Assembly (NCBI GenBank): GCA_002733645.1
Contig: NVWL01000024.1
Location: 1-39,861, forward strand
Direction: 5' to 3'
Length of the DNA: 39,861 nt
Origin: Oceanobacter sp.
GTDB lineage: Bacteria; Pseudomonadota; Gammaproteobacteria; Pseudomonadales; Oceanobacteraceae
Part shown: positions 10,113-19,791 of the stretch, one piece after another
How the letters are laid out: every line of letters begins with the position of its first letter
Position numbering within the stretch: the stretch's first letter is position 1
Translations under genes and position numbers: made by a program
Notes under the pieces: generated by a model
What the model was told of the DNA's origin: nothing
The model's input: only the letters and a program-made list of their open reading frames with translations
Database searches by the model: none

Positions 10113-10405
10113 TTGATTTAAAGACTGTTCTTAAACTCAACTTCCTTACGGGGCTCCGCCCCCGGCCCCATGCAAGGAGAGGTTTCTCCTTACGATCCTC
10201 TCTTCTCGGCGCATTCGGCTTAATCCAGCCAACGGCAGTCATTATGCGGCACGCAAAACAACCCGCCCCGGAGCAACCTCTTGGAGTATCCATTTTTAGC
10301 GTCGCTCCGGGGCAAGGTTTTGCTCTAAAGGCCACAGAATAACTTTGTTGTCTGGCGCCGCACGCATGCCGATTAAAAGAAAGTCCGCGAAGCCCTATTT
10401 CAAAT
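10113..10405 (-). repeat. Structured intergenic repeat, full copy 1 (inverted)
   Basis: On the minus strand this segment is closely similar over its whole length to 11111-11395. Shared landmarks in order are GCGGACTTTCTTTTAATCGG, a hairpin with arms GCCCCGGAGC and GCTCCGGGGC, GCCGCATAATGACTGCCGTT, GGCTGGATTAAGCC, AAGGAG-loop-CTCCTT, and a G-rich GGGGC...GCCCC end. It has no credible ORF. It forms the left arm of a large inverted repeat around the lipoprotein remnant. The edges are estimates from where similarity fades. Confidence 0.85.
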
Positions 10406-10648
10406 CAAGCGGCGCTAATTTCAAAGCAGAAGGCTCTAGGAATATAGGATAGAAAATTAGATATTTGATCAAAAATCCGGACAAGCAGCGACTATGGTTT
10501 AGCGTCCCTGCGCCGCCGAAGAAACTGACGAGATGGCTGCACCTGCAAAAAAGACATTTCCGCCATCCATGGCAGTCAGATACAGTACTACTTAAAAATT
10601 ATAGAAAAATAATGCGTTGTGATCAGGCTATTTTTGTTTGCGTAAACA
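10406..10648. other. Non-coding stretch between repeat and lipoprotein remnant
   Basis: An AT-rich segment with no recognisable gene. An open frame at 10465-10686 on the plus strand has no family signature or good ribosome site. It may be decayed sequence left after the rearrangement that scattered the repeats. Confidence 0.35.
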
Positions 10649-10908
10649 TCACACGCCTAAATAACCACGTAATTCTGGATCACTGAAGATGTATTCCCAC
10701 AAACGATCCAATACACCGTTCATCCACTTTTCGTTGTATTCCTTCACCGGGGCAGCAGCTACACGACGAGATTCTGTCAACCCGTACGGTTTAGTGAAAG
10801 TTGTATCACCATTCATCAAGGTGACACCCAACCGTATTTTCACACTACAAGAGGTCACTAAAAAACCATCGTTACAACTGTAATCAAATTTGTTAATCAA
10901 CATCTCAA
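10649..10908 (-). pseudogene. C-terminal remnant of a YajG-like lipoprotein gene
   Basis: About 86 codons read as ordinary protein: VEMLINKFDYSC, then a beta-rich stretch, then TESRRVAAAPVKEYNEKW and DPELRGYLGV before the stop. The arrangement resembles the C-terminal half of YajG-family outer-membrane lipoproteins (tentative, from memory of the family). There is no signal peptide or lipobox. The reading frame runs directly into repeat copy 2 at about 10909, which supplies the in-frame ATG at 10918. The missing N-terminal half is not on the far side of the repeat, where only about 65 non-coding bases separate copies 2 and 3. It is therefore best read as a gene truncated by the repeat, with deletion. 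Confidence 0.55.
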
Positions 10909-11045
10909 CGTGCCGCATAATGACTGTCGTTGGCTGGATTAAGCCGGATGCGCCGAGAAGAGAGGATCGTAAGGAGAAACCTCTCCTTGCATGGGGCCGG
11001 GGGCGGAGCCCCGTAAGGGAGTTGAGTTCGAGAACTGACTTTCAA
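10909..11045 (+). repeat. Structured intergenic repeat, partial copy 2
   Basis: This copy begins abruptly at CGTGCCGCATAATGACTG and continues through GGCTGGATTAAGCCGGATGC, the AAGGAG/CTCCTT hairpin and the GGGGCCGGGGGCGGAGCCCC segment to a GAGTTCGAGAACTGAC tail. It lacks the 5' half, including the GCCCCGGAGC hairpin, that copies 1 and 3 carry. It is in the same orientation as copy 3 and sits at the broken end of the lipoprotein remnant. Confidence 0.85.
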
Positions 11046-11110
11046 TAAAAACATATCTGATTTGCTATTCCATCTCCCAAAAAACCTTTTATTTGGAATT
11101 AACACTGTTA

Positions 11111-11395
11111 GTTTTAAAATACGGTTGAGCGGACTTTCTTTTAATCGGCGTGCGTGCGGCGCCAGACGACAATGCCATTCTGCGGCCTTTAGAGCAAAAC
11201 CTTGCCCCGGAGCAATACAAATATATGGATACTCTAACAGGTCGCTCCGGGGCGGATTGTTTTGCGTGCCGCATAATGACTGCCGTTGGCTGGATTAAGC
11301 CGGATGCGCCGAGAAGAGAGGATCGTAAGGAGAAACCTCTCCTTGCATGGGGCTGGGGGCGTAGCCCCGAAAGGGAGTGGAGTTTGAATATTTAG
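11111..11395 (+). repeat. Structured intergenic repeat, full copy 3
   Basis: This is a full-length copy in the plus orientation and the mirror of copy 1. The central hairpin arms GCCCCGGAGC (11204-11213) and GCTCCGGGGC (11244-11253) are perfectly conserved although the loop between them differs from copy 1. Differences elsewhere are scattered substitutions, for example GGGGCTGGGGGCGTAGCCCC in place of GGGGCCGGGGGCGGAGCCCC. No protein is encoded convincingly. Confidence 0.85.
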
Positions 11396-11446
11396 TTTTA
11401 AAGTTGAAATGGAGAGTTGAGCTTTAAATAAACTAGATAGTTTGCG

Positions 11447-12277
11447 TTAACGCGCCCCTTTCCGGTGTTTTTTAATAACGCTGTACGCCATTTGGACTTC
11501 TTGAGCTTTTTCTTTGGCGCGATTAACTTGCGCGTCACTGGCACCACTCGCTGATAATTTATCAGGATGATACTCGCTCATTAAACGACGAAAAGTACGC
11601 TTTAGTTCAACATCAGAAACGTCGGGAGTTAATCCTAATGTCACGTAAGCTCGGCGCACTTCTGTGCTCATTTTTGACGTTGTCGCACCCATTTCAGGCC
11701 CCGACGACTTGCGCTCTCGCCCCTGCCACCCACGCTCTGACTTCACTCGATTGCACAGCCAAATAAAGCGCAATGGCGCGATCCCAAACGCCGAGGTTAG
11801 CGTTTTAATAACCGCTTTTTTGTCTTTGTTTAAGCCCCCATCTGCATAGGCTACTTGCAGAAGCAACTCGACAAACCCTTCCTGTTGAGCCTCAGGTAAA
11901 CTGCGTTCCAGCCTTTGAACTTCAGGTACTAACCGATAACTATTCAGCTTGCCTTCACTGAATAAGCGCACCGCCATTTGACGACGATCACCTGTTAGAT
12001 TTAAGCCATTCATGACCTTGCCGGCCGCGCTGATTTCGTCTTCACTGACGCGACCATCGGCTTTGGCAAGATGCCCCATAATGCGAAACAACGCGCTGAT
12101 ATGCTCTTGTTGTAAATCGCCTCTCGGAGCGGCTTTCGCCTTCGCCGCAACCCGATCAAACAAGTGCCCGGTAATTGCTCCGACCACCAAACCAAACGGG
12201 CCGCCAAACATAAACCCTAACGCAGCCCCCACGGCTTTTCCCGCCCACGTCTGATTCCGATCAATCAACTGCTTCAC
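11447..12277 (-). CDS. djlA: DnaJ-like membrane co-chaperone DjlA
   Basis: DjlA is a membrane-anchored J-domain protein that stimulates DnaK. The 276-residue product has an N-terminal glycine-rich hydrophobic segment (GAALGFMFGGPFGLVVGAITG), then a TerB-like helical domain with paired acidic motifs (KADGRVSEDE and YADGGLNKDKK), and a C-terminal J domain whose HPD tripeptide is near residues 237-239. This order is typical of DjlA. The start is taken as the GTG at 12277, because it overlaps the murU stop in GTGA and has GGAGG upstream; an ATG at 12295 lies over that ribosome site. It is the last gene of amgK-murU-djlA. The assignment is secure, the precise clients are unknown. Confidence 0.92.
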   Translation of the reverse strand: MKQLIDRNQTWAGKAVGAALGFMFGGPFGLVVGAITGHLFDRVAAKAKAAPRGDLQQEHISALFRIMGHLAKADGRVSEDEISAAGKVMNGLNLTGDRRQMAVRLFSEGKLNSYRLVPEVQRLERSLPEAQQEGFVELLLQVAYADGGLNKDKKAVIKTLTSAFGIAPLRFIWLCNRVKSERGWQGRERKSSGPEMGATTSKMSTEVRRAYVTLGLTPDVSDVELKRTFRRLMSEYHPDKLSASGASDAQVNRAKEKAQEVQMAYSVIKKHRKGAR

Positions 12278-12963
12278 GCTGATGAACCTCCGCACAACCG
12301 CTGCTCAAGATCATATAAACGCTGCGGTGTTCCCACATCGACCCAATCTGCATTAAGTTTTGAACCAATAATTTGTTGTTGCAGCATGGCCGAACGCAAC
12401 ATAGGCGCGAGAGGGTAAGCACCGCTCGTCCATTCGGCCCACAACGTTGGAGATAACAGGCTTATGCCACTAAAAGTGAGCGCCTTTTCATTCTGAAGCG
12501 TTGCATCCAATACCTTGCCTTCATCCAAGCAGAAATCCCCTTGAGGATTATGCGTCGGGTTATCAATCAACCATAAATGCCCAAGCTCCCCTTCTTGCAA
12601 AGAGGTATTCATGACTTCGCTGTAATCCCAGTTTGTCCACACATCGCCATTGATCAATAAAAAAGCATCTTCACCTAAAAGCGGTAGCGCTTGATATACA
12701 CCACCGCCGGTTTCTAACGCTTCATTTTCTGGTGAATATTGAATCTTTATTCCCCAACTTGAGCCATTACCTAACGCCTGTTCAAGTTGTTCACCTAGCC
12801 ACGCATGATTGATCACAATATCCGTGATGCCTGCCGCCGCAAGTTTCTCTAAATGATGAACAATCAGCGGCTTACCACACAAAGGAATCAACGGTTTGGG
12901 GCAGGTGTCTGTTAATGGAGCCATTCGCGTGCCCCGACCTGCCGCCAAGATCATGGCTTTCAT
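12274..12963 (-). CDS. murU: N-acetylmuramate-1-phosphate uridylyltransferase
   Basis: MurU makes UDP-N-acetylmuramate from MurNAc-1-phosphate and UTP, the last step of the peptidoglycan-recycling shortcut that bypasses MurA. The 229-residue nucleotidyltransferase has the signature LAAGRGTRMAPLT at residues 6-18, CPKPLIPLCGKPLI, the metal-binding INGDVW segment and a late DWVDVGTP motif. The start ATG at 12963 overlaps the amgK stop in ATGA and gives the usual MKAMILAAG beginning. The identification relies on pairing with amgK next to lptD, an arrangement known in Pseudomonas. By sequence alone it could be another sugar-phosphate nucleotidyltransferase. Confidence 0.9.
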   Translation of the reverse strand: MKAMILAAGRGTRMAPLTDTCPKPLIPLCGKPLIVHHLEKLAAAGITDIVINHAWLGEQLEQALGNGSSWGIKIQYSPENEALETGGGVYQALPLLGEDAFLLINGDVWTNWDYSEVMNTSLQEGELGHLWLIDNPTHNPQGDFCLDEGKVLDATLQNEKALTFSGISLLSPTLWAEWTSGAYPLAPMLRSAMLQQQIIGSKLNADWVDVGTPQRLYDLEQRLCGGSSA

Positions 12964-13991
12964 GTCTGTGACCCCGTTAACTTGTTGGCCAACACAGGTA
13001 AAAATTCGGTGTCTAACCAAGTACAAAGCTCAGCAAACTCAGGATAACGACCGGCAACATCGCGCAAATAACGACAAGTATTCGGAATGTCTTTCATATA
13101 CCCAGCTTTCCCATCGCGCAAATTCAAACGCGCAAATATTCCAGCGGCTTTTAAATGGCGCTGCATCCCCATTAAATCAAAGGCTCTCTGCAACGCTTCC
13201 AGGGAGTCATTCCAAATGCCAGCACCAGTGGCCGCCTGCCAATAGGATGTGACCAAGTCAGACACGAGTTCGTCCGGCCAGCGGACGTAACAGTCTCTTA
13301 GTATCGAAACAAGATCGTAAGTCACAGGCCCAGCGACAGCGTCTTGAAAATCAATCACACCAATCTTGTTATCGGCGCACAACATCAAGTTGCGAGAGTG
13401 AAAGTCACGATGCACCACCACCGTTGGTTGAGACAAGGCGGCATCCACCAGCACTTGCTCTACTCGCTTGAGCATCTCTCTTGTGGTTTCACTCAACAAC
13501 AATCCCAATTGGCGCTCACACAACCAATCAGAAAATAACGCCATTTCTTGTCGCAACAATGCATCGTCATAAGCCGGTAAGTCATCATGACGTAATTTTT
13601 GTAACGCAATCAATTCATCGATTGAGCGTTGGTACAACGAACGAACATCGTCTGCGGTTGTGCTATCGGCATGCAGAGCTGGCCATAATATTTCATCGCC
13701 AAAGTCTTCAAGCAACATAAACCCTTGTTCATACTCAGTGGCAATCACTTCAGGCACATGCACCCCGTGAGCGCGCCAAGACTGGGCGATGCGCACAAAT
13801 TTAGGGTTATCTTCTTTATCCGCTGGAGCATCAACACACACCCAACTTTTGCCCTGAAGGCGTAGGCGAAAGTATCGGCGAAAGCTCGCATCGCCAGATA
13901 CCATCTCGATTTCTGCAGGTACATCAACGCCGGTTAAACGTGAAATCTGCGAAGCTGCCCATACTGCGAGGGAATCCCGTCGCTGATCCAT
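12960..13991 (-). CDS. amgK: Anomeric MurNAc/GlcNAc sugar kinase
   Basis: AmgK phosphorylates the anomeric carbon of N-acetylmuramate (and GlcNAc) to feed MurU. The 343-residue protein has the aminoglycoside-phosphotransferase fold: the catalytic loop HRDFHSRN at 194-201 with Asp196 as likely base, and the metal-binding IDFQDA at 213-218. The start ATG has AGAGG six bases upstream. It heads the amgK-murU-djlA transcript and diverges from lptD. This pathway is known to reduce dependence on MurA and thus to raise fosfomycin tolerance in Pseudomonas. That effect here is inference. Confidence 0.9.
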   Translation of the reverse strand: MDQRRDSLAVWAASQISRLTGVDVPAEIEMVSGDASFRRYFRLRLQGKSWVCVDAPADKEDNPKFVRIAQSWRAHGVHVPEVIATEYEQGFMLLEDFGDEILWPALHADSTTADDVRSLYQRSIDELIALQKLRHDDLPAYDDALLRQEMALFSDWLCERQLGLLLSETTREMLKRVEQVLVDAALSQPTVVVHRDFHSRNLMLCADNKIGVIDFQDAVAGPVTYDLVSILRDCYVRWPDELVSDLVTSYWQAATGAGIWNDSLEALQRAFDLMGMQRHLKAAGIFARLNLRDGKAGYMKDIPNTCRYLRDVAGRYPEFAELCTWLDTEFLPVLANKLTGSQT

Positions 13992-14183
13992 GCTGGCCTC
14001 TCGGTGTCAGTCGTTCTACAATTTGGCCCCTAAAATACTACTGAGGCGTCCGTTATCAAAAGGTCGCTAAAGATAACACACTTCAAATTGGAATCGCGCT
14101 TGTCGCTGACCATGACTGCAGACGCAAATCACAACTTAAATCAGAGCCGTAACGACGCTTTAAATAATGGTGTTCGTCGCCGC
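13992..14183. other. amgK-lptD divergent intergenic region and ambiguous lptD start
   Basis: The region should hold the back-to-back promoters of amgK and lptD, but no strong -35/-10 pair and no convincing sigma-E site (GAACTT...TCTGA) is visible. In-frame lptD starts exist at TTG 14088 and ATG 14112. None has a good ribosome site. Confidence 0.35.
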
Positions 14184-16634
14184 ATGAGAAAACCCTCAAG
14201 CCGCTACCGCTTGGGGCTGCTTGGCTGTATCTCATGGGTTAGCGGCTCCATAATAAGCCTGTTTCTAGCGCTAGTCGTACATGCCGATGATACCACTGCC
14301 TCTGACGATTATGTCGTTGATTACTCAACCCTTGGCTGGGTCCCGCGTTCACAACTGAGCATAGAAGAGCAAAAAACCTTGCCGGCGTTCTGCCGAGGAA
14401 TGTATCGCGATAGCGATATCATTCCCTTAAAAGATAAACGAATTGAAGCCGAAGCCGACGAAGCGACACTGCAAAAAAGTGGTGAAATGGCACTACAGGG
14501 CGATGTGATTTTTCGCCAAGAAGGGCAAATACTCAACAGCGACTACGCAAACTGGGCGCCTGAATCTCGGGTCGCGAACTTTCGCGGCAACGTTTCTATT
14601 CAAAGCGCGGGCATGATGTTGGGGGGCGATTCGGCCAGTTTTAACGACTCCACCGGCGACATCACCTTAAATCGCAGCGCTTATGTGATTACAAACAAGC
14701 ATCTACGCGGCTTGGCGGGCAACATTCATTCGCCACAAGATAACGAATTAATAATGACTGACGCCACTCTCACCTTTTGTGAGCCGGGCCGTAACGACTG
14801 GGACTTTGCAACTAGCGAATTATCCTTAAATCAAGACGCCGGATTTGGCACCGCATGGCACGCGCGTTTGCGGGTAAAAGAAGTCCCTGTTTTTTACATA
14901 CCTTACTACCGTTTCCCGATCGATGATCGACGATTAACCGGTTTCCTTGACCCAGGAATTGCTTTAAATGGCATGGGCCAAGCCGAAGACATTCAGATTC
15001 CATTTTATCTAAATCTAGCGCCCAATCTTGATGCCACGATCATTGCTCACCACGTGTTGGATCACGGTGTTCTTTGGGAAAACCAGCTGCGTCACAAAAC
15101 AGCACTCCTTGGCGATGGCGAGCTCAATTACGGTATTTTAGGGACGGACAAGGAAACCAAAGAAGAACGGTCTCTGCTGAATTATCAACAATCAGGCACA
15201 TGGGGTAGCCGCTGGAGCCACAACTGGGTTTACAGCAAGGTCAGCGATAACGATTACTTTAGCGATATGAACTCAAGCGCGGCGGTTGATCGAACCACAC
15301 ACTTACCACGACGCGGCACAATTCAATACCAAGCGCCTCAGGTCAACGGTAATGTACTGATCGAAAGCTTTCAGACCACAGACGAAACCATCGCCCTGTC
15401 TAATCGTCCTTACCGTCGCTTACCGCAATTAAACTTAATACTAACACCGGCCACTGAAAGCACATGGACTTTAAAGCAAACACTACAAGCCACCCGCTTT
15501 AACCGCGAAAGCTCAGCCATTATCAACGAGAGTGAGCAAACCCTCAGTGGCTTTGCGGCATTTAATGGCGACCGCTTGGTGTCTGATAGCAGCATCTCGT
15601 ATCCGCTTCGCCGTCCGTATGGATTTCTAACGCCCACCCTTGAATATCGCCACCGTGCCTATCGTTTATATGACTCAAGTGCCGAAGATGATATAGCGAC
15701 TGAGCCAAGTTTTGGCGCATCTCGTATGAGCCTTGACGGGAGCTTAGTATTTGAACGCGAAACCAGCGCATTTTCGCAAAGCTACACACAAACGCTCGAA
15801 CCACGTTTATTTTACGTACACAGCCCCTACAAAGAAAACCAAGAAGACATTCCCGCTTTCGATACCAAAGCGACCAGTGTTACTTTTAATAGCCTATTTA
15901 CCGGCGATCGTTTTACCGGCGGCGACCGCTTAGCCGATTTGAATCAACTCAGCACAGGCTTAACCACGCGTTATATACGTGACGACGGTCTAGAGCAGTT
16001 TCGTGTGAGTGCAGGCAGTATCTGGTACTTCAAAGATCGCGAGGTCACTCTCAGTGGGGCCGAAAGCAGTTATCAAGAGCGTCACACCTCCAGCATATTG
16101 GCAGAATCGGAATGGAACCCAACCAGCGACTGGTCTGTCTTCTCTTTTGTAGAATGGGACCCATATCAAGATTATTCACGCCAAGAGCGTCATGGCGTAC
16201 GCTTTAGTGATGACATGAACCATATGTTAAGTGTTAGCAGTACTAAGTTGGATAATCGCGACCCTGATACCGGGACAGAGAGTAACTCTCACCAGTTAGA
16301 TGTGGGTTTATACTGGGCCTTAAGTGATCACTGGGCCATATTTGGACGTCAGTTACGAGATTTACGTGCGTACGAAACCAATGAATTACGCCCAGAAGAT
16401 AAAGTGCTCGAATCACTTGCTGGACTGGAATATCAAAGCTGTTGCTGGCGGGCACAACTGATGTACCGTGAGACATCACCGCGCAGCACCGACACAGAAT
16501 TTACCACCGAAAAACGCTTCGGCTGGATGCTTAGCATTCAGCTGAAAGGTCTTACAACGCTGGGCAGTGGCACTGATGAGCTGCTTTCTGACAGCATTTA
16601 TGGATACTCAAGACGTCTTTATCATGATTATTAA
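14184..16634 (+). CDS. lptD: LPS-assembly outer-membrane protein LptD
   Basis: LptD is the beta-barrel that, with LptE, inserts lipopolysaccharide into the outer leaflet. From ATG 14184 the product is 816 residues: a basic n-region, a hydrophobic segment ending LALVVHA (cleavage before DDTT), a periplasmic OstA-type beta-taco domain from about residue 85 to 230, then a long barrel rich in alternating aromatic residues. Four non-signal cysteines follow the LptD pattern: one near the mature N terminus (residue 70), one near 199 (TFCEPG) and an adjacent pair near 753-754 (SCCW), matching the two interdomain disulfides required for activity. Upstream in-frame starts (14112, 14088) would give a longer n-region; the choice of start is uncertain. 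The 3' end overlaps surA by 11 bases. Confidence 0.93.
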   Translation: MRKPSSRYRLGLLGCISWVSGSIISLFLALVVHADDTTASDDYVVDYSTLGWVPRSQLSIEEQKTLPAFCRGMYRDSDIIPLKDKRIEAEADEATLQKSGEMALQGDVIFRQEGQILNSDYANWAPESRVANFRGNVSIQSAGMMLGGDSASFNDSTGDITLNRSAYVITNKHLRGLAGNIHSPQDNELIMTDATLTFCEPGRNDWDFATSELSLNQDAGFGTAWHARLRVKEVPVFYIPYYRFPIDDRRLTGFLDPGIALNGMGQAEDIQIPFYLNLAPNLDATIIAHHVLDHGVLWENQLRHKTALLGDGELNYGILGTDKETKEERSLLNYQQSGTWGSRWSHNWVYSKVSDNDYFSDMNSSAAVDRTTHLPRRGTIQYQAPQVNGNVLIESFQTTDETIALSNRPYRRLPQLNLILTPATESTWTLKQTLQATRFNRESSAIINESEQTLSGFAAFNGDRLVSDSSISYPLRRPYGFLTPTLEYRHRAYRLYDSSAEDDIATEPSFGASRMSLDGSLVFERETSAFSQSYTQTLEPRLFYVHSPYKENQEDIPAFDTKATSVTFNSLFTGDRFTGGDRLADLNQLSTGLTTRYIRDDGLEQFRVSAGSIWYFKDREVTLSGAESSYQERHTSSILAESEWNPTSDWSVFSFVEWDPYQDYSRQERHGVRFSDDMNHMLSVSSTKLDNRDPDTGTESNSHQLDVGLYWALSDHWAIFGRQLRDLRAYETNELRPEDKVLESLAGLEYQSCCWRAQLMYRETSPRSTDTEFTTEKRFGWMLSIQLKGLTTLGSGTDELLSDSIYGYSRRLYHDY

Positions 16635-17916
16635 AAAGCTAGTAACTCTATCCACCACCCTGCTTCTGAGCATCACGCTCAGTGCCAACACCTACGCCGC
16701 GCCTGAATTATTGGATCAAGTCATGGCGGTGGTTGATGACGACGTCATTATGGCCAGCGAGCTGACCAAACGCATGGATACCGTGCGGGTGCAAAACAGC
16801 GACAAAGATCTCCCAGATTCTTCGGCATTACGCGAGCAAGTACTTGAGCGCATGATCACCGAAAGCGTGCAGCTGCAAATGGCTGACCGTGCCGGCATTC
16901 GGATTAGCGAGTCACAACTTGATGACGCCATGACCCGTATTGCGGCACAAAATAATATGAGCCTGCCTGAATTCCAGCAAGCGATGGCCAGCGAAGGCGT
17001 GTCCTTCAGCTACGCCCGCCAGCAAATTCGCAATGAAATGCGCGTCAGTCGAGTACAGCAATATCAGGTTGGCGAGCGCATTCAAATCACCGATCAAGAT
17101 ATCGATTACTTTCTCGCGTCCGACATAGGCCGTATGGCCTCTGCGGCTGAATATCGCCTGCGCCACATCCTCATTGCCGTTAGCTCAGGTTCAAACGCAG
17201 AGCAATACCAAGCCGCCGAAGCAAAAGCCAACAACCTAGTAGAAGAGCTACGCAACGGCTCAGAATTTGGTCGCGTCGCCATGGCCGAATCCAGTGGTGG
17301 TACTGCCCTCAATGGTGGAGACATGGGCTGGCGCAAAGAAGGCCAACTGCCATCTATTTTTGCTGAAGTCGCCCCAGCGATGGAAATTGGCGAAATATCA
17401 TCGCCAATCCGAACGGCGAGCGGTTTTCACATCATTAAATTAGAAGAAAAACGTGGTGGCAGCTCAAAACTCATTGAGCAGGCAAAAGTGCGTCACATCT
17501 TAATTCAAACCAACGAAGTTCGTGACGAGGACCAAGCCAAAGAGCTCATTGATAAACTCTATGAGCGCATCGTTGCCGGTGCTGATTTTGCCGAGCTGGC
17601 GAAAGAATTCAGTGACGATCCGGGCAGTGGCGCAGGTGGTGGTGATCTCGGCTGGGTATCTCCCGGCGATATGGTGCCAGAGTTTGAAAGCACCATGGCT
17701 AGCACTGAAACCGGTAAATACAGTCAGCCTATTCGCAGTCAATTTGGCTGGCATATTTTAGAAGTGACCGATCGTCGTAAAACCGATATCGGTGAAGAAG
17801 TGCAGCGTAATCAAGTTCGCCAAATGCTGTACTCCCGTCGTTTCGACGAAGAGCTGCCAATCTGGTTGCGTAAAATTCGCTCCGAAGCCTATGTCGATAT
17901 CAAGGACGCTTCGTGA
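16624..17916 (+). CDS. surA: Periplasmic chaperone and peptidyl-prolyl isomerase SurA
   Basis: SurA escorts unfolded outer-membrane proteins, LptD included, through the periplasm to the BAM complex. The 430-residue product (E. coli 428) has a signal peptide ending ANTYA before APELLDQV, the SurA N-domain with VAVVDD-like residues, and two parvulin domains starting near residues 178 ([10 protein letters not shown]) and 289 ([10 protein letters not shown]), each with a GG-DLGW or GGDMGW loop. It begins inside the lptD 3' end and its stop overlaps pdxA. Translational coupling with lptD, its client, makes functional sense. Confidence 0.97.
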   Translation: MIIKKLVTLSTTLLLSITLSANTYAAPELLDQVMAVVDDDVIMASELTKRMDTVRVQNSDKDLPDSSALREQVLERMITESVQLQMADRAGIRISESQLDDAMTRIAAQNNMSLPEFQQAMASEGVSFSYARQQIRNEMRVSRVQQYQVGERIQITDQDIDYFLASDIGRMASAAEYRLRHILIAVSSGSNAEQYQAAEAKANNLVEELRNGSEFGRVAMAESSGGTALNGGDMGWRKEGQLPSIFAEVAPAMEIGEISSPIRTASGFHIIKLEEKRGGSSKLIEQAKVRHILIQTNEVRDEDQAKELIDKLYERIVAGADFAELAKEFSDDPGSGAGGGDLGWVSPGDMVPEFESTMASTETGKYSQPIRSQFGWHILEVTDRRKTDIGEEVQRNQVRQMLYSRRFDEELPIWLRKIRSEAYVDIKDAS

Positions 17917-18932
17917 GCTTGAATGCCAAGACATTACGCCTAGCCATCACCGCCGGAGAACCTGCCGGCATTGGCCCCGATCTATGCATTCAAATAGCAC
18001 AGCATACGCACGATGCAGAACTGGTCATCATTGCTGATCCAATGCTCATAGAACAAAGGGCACAAGCGCTAAATTTACCCATTACGCTCAGCCACTTTGA
18101 TGCAGAAAGATCAGCAACCCCCTCTCAAGCAGGCCAGCTAACGATATATCCAGTTCCTCTCAATGCCGACGTTCGCAGCGGTGAATTGAACAGTGCAAAC
18201 GGCGCTTACGTCATTGAGACCCTACGCATTGCCGCCGAGGGGACTATGGATGGCCGCTGGGATGCCATTGTTACTGCCCCTGTGCACAAAGGCGTAATCA
18301 ACGATGCAGGCGTCCCGTTTACCGGACACACCGAGTATTTCCGTGATTATTGTGGTGTTGAAGAGGTTGTTATGATGCTCGCCACAGAAGACTTACGCGT
18401 GGCCCTAGTGACGACTCACTTGCCATTAAAAGAGGTCGCTGAGGCCTGTACAAGTGATCGTATCAAGCGCGTAAGCCGTATTCTTAACCACGATTTAAAG
18501 CACTACTTTGGGGTAGCCCAACCATACATATTGGTTGCAGGATTAAACCCACACGCAGGGGAAGACGGTCACTTAGGCCGAGAGGAAATTGACACCATTA
18601 TTCCTGCGCTGAACGAACTCAGAAACGAAGGTTTACACCTGACCGGACCATTACCCGCCGACACCTTATTTACGCCAAAGCACTTAGCACATGCCGACGC
18701 CGCGTTAGCCATGTATCACGACCAAGGCCTACCCGTGCTTAAATTCCACGGCTTTGGCCGCGCCGCAAACATTACCTTAGGCATGCCGATTATTCGCACC
18801 TCGGTTGATCACGGCACCGCGCTTGATTTAGCCGGGACGGGTACAGCAGACAGTGGCAGCCTACTTACCGCCATCCGAGTTGCCACACAGATGGCTCATC
18901 ACAAATTGCAGGACACGTCCCACCATGAGTAA
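17913..18932 (+). CDS. pdxA: 4-hydroxythreonine-4-phosphate dehydrogenase
   Basis: PdxA performs the NAD-dependent oxidation of 4-phosphohydroxy-L-threonine in de novo pyridoxal-phosphate synthesis. The 339-residue chain has the family blocks [12 protein letters not shown] at the N terminus, [24 protein letters not shown] with a metal-binding histidine, [16 protein letters not shown] and [12 protein letters not shown]. It starts at GTG 17913 and overlaps the surA stop by four bases (GTGA). Its stop overlaps the rsmA start by eight. No ribosome site stronger than that provided by coupling is evident. Confidence 0.97.
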   Translation: MSLNAKTLRLAITAGEPAGIGPDLCIQIAQHTHDAELVIIADPMLIEQRAQALNLPITLSHFDAERSATPSQAGQLTIYPVPLNADVRSGELNSANGAYVIETLRIAAEGTMDGRWDAIVTAPVHKGVINDAGVPFTGHTEYFRDYCGVEEVVMMLATEDLRVALVTTHLPLKEVAEACTSDRIKRVSRILNHDLKHYFGVAQPYILVAGLNPHAGEDGHLGREEIDTIIPALNELRNEGLHLTGPLPADTLFTPKHLAHADAALAMYHDQGLPVLKFHGFGRAANITLGMPIIRTSVDHGTALDLAGTGTADSGSLLTAIRVATQMAHHKLQDTSHHE

Positions 18933-19791
18933 AAAAGCCCCACTGGCACACGGCCACAAAGCCCGTAAGCGTTTTGGTCAGAACTTCCTGCACGATCAAC
19001 ACGTGATCGGAAAAATTGTTAAAGCCATCCACCCAAAGCCAACCGATTGCTTGGTTGAAATTGGACCGGGCATGGGCGCGCTTACCGAACCTTTATTAGA
19101 AGCCTCTGGTAAGTTAGATGTTGTTGAGCTGGACCGCGATTTAATTCCAATTCTGCGCACCAAGTTTTTTAATTACCCGAATTTTAATATTCATCAGGGT
19201 GATGCCCTTAAATTCGACTTCAGCACCTTACTTCAAGAAGGCCAACAACTACGCATTGTCGGCAACCTGCCCTACAATATTTCAACGCCATTAATCTTCC
19301 ACTTCTTAAAGCATTACGCCATGGTGCAAGACATGCACTTTATGCTGCAAAAAGAAGTGGTCGAGCGTTTAGCAGCCGCTCCAGGTTCTGGGGATTATGG
19401 TCGTTTGAGCATCATGGCGCAGTATTTCTGCCGCGTAGAGCCTTTATTTGTGGTTGGCCCCGGAGCATTTAATCCGCCACCTAAAGTCGAGTCTGCCATT
19501 GTACGCATGCGACCTTACGACGAATTACCTTTCCCGGCCAAAGATCACAAAGTGCTGGAGCACGTTGTTCGTGAAGCATTTAGCATGCGCCGTAAAACAT
19601 TGCGAAATACATTAAAACGATTAATTGATTCCGACACCCTTGAGAGCATTGGAATTAATACGGGGTTACGCCCTGAAAACTTAACCCTTGAAGAATATGT
19701 TCGTATCGCTGATAAAGTAGCAGAGTTGCAGCAAGCACAAACCGAGCAAGAACAAATCAATCAAGACGACAGCCCAACAGGTGAAAAATAA
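18925..19791 (+). CDS. rsmA: 16S rRNA dimethyladenosine transferase RsmA (KsgA)
   Basis: RsmA dimethylates the two adjacent adenosines of helix 45 in 16S rRNA during late 30S maturation. The 288-residue protein shows [11 protein letters not shown], the S-adenosylmethionine loop [10 protein letters not shown] at 45-54 and the catalytic motif NLPYNIST beginning at 114. The C-terminal helical domain is typical and is followed by an acidic/Gln-rich tail about 15 residues longer than in E. coli. The ATG at 18925 is chosen because the upstream in-frame stretch is coding only for pdxA. The stop overlaps the apaG start in TAATG. Confidence 0.97.
   Translation: MSKKAPLAHGHKARKRFGQNFLHDQHVIGKIVKAIHPKPTDCLVEIGPGMGALTEPLLEASGKLDVVELDRDLIPILRTKFFNYPNFNIHQGDALKFDFSTLLQEGQQLRIVGNLPYNISTPLIFHFLKHYAMVQDMHFMLQKEVVERLAAAPGSGDYGRLSIMAQYFCRVEPLFVVGPGAFNPPPKVESAIVRMRPYDELPFPAKDHKVLEHVVREAFSMRRKTLRNTLKRLIDSDTLESIGINTGLRPENLTLEEYVRIADKVAELQQAQTEQEQINQDDSPTGEK

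Noticed and set aside
10465-10686. 73-residue open frame within the repeat island
   Set aside because: Random-looking sequence without start signals; it runs into the opposite-strand lipoprotein remnant.
10100-11400. Integron attC sites or a CRISPR array
   Set aside because: The repeats are long, differ in orientation and lack the short core sites of attC or regular spacers of CRISPR.
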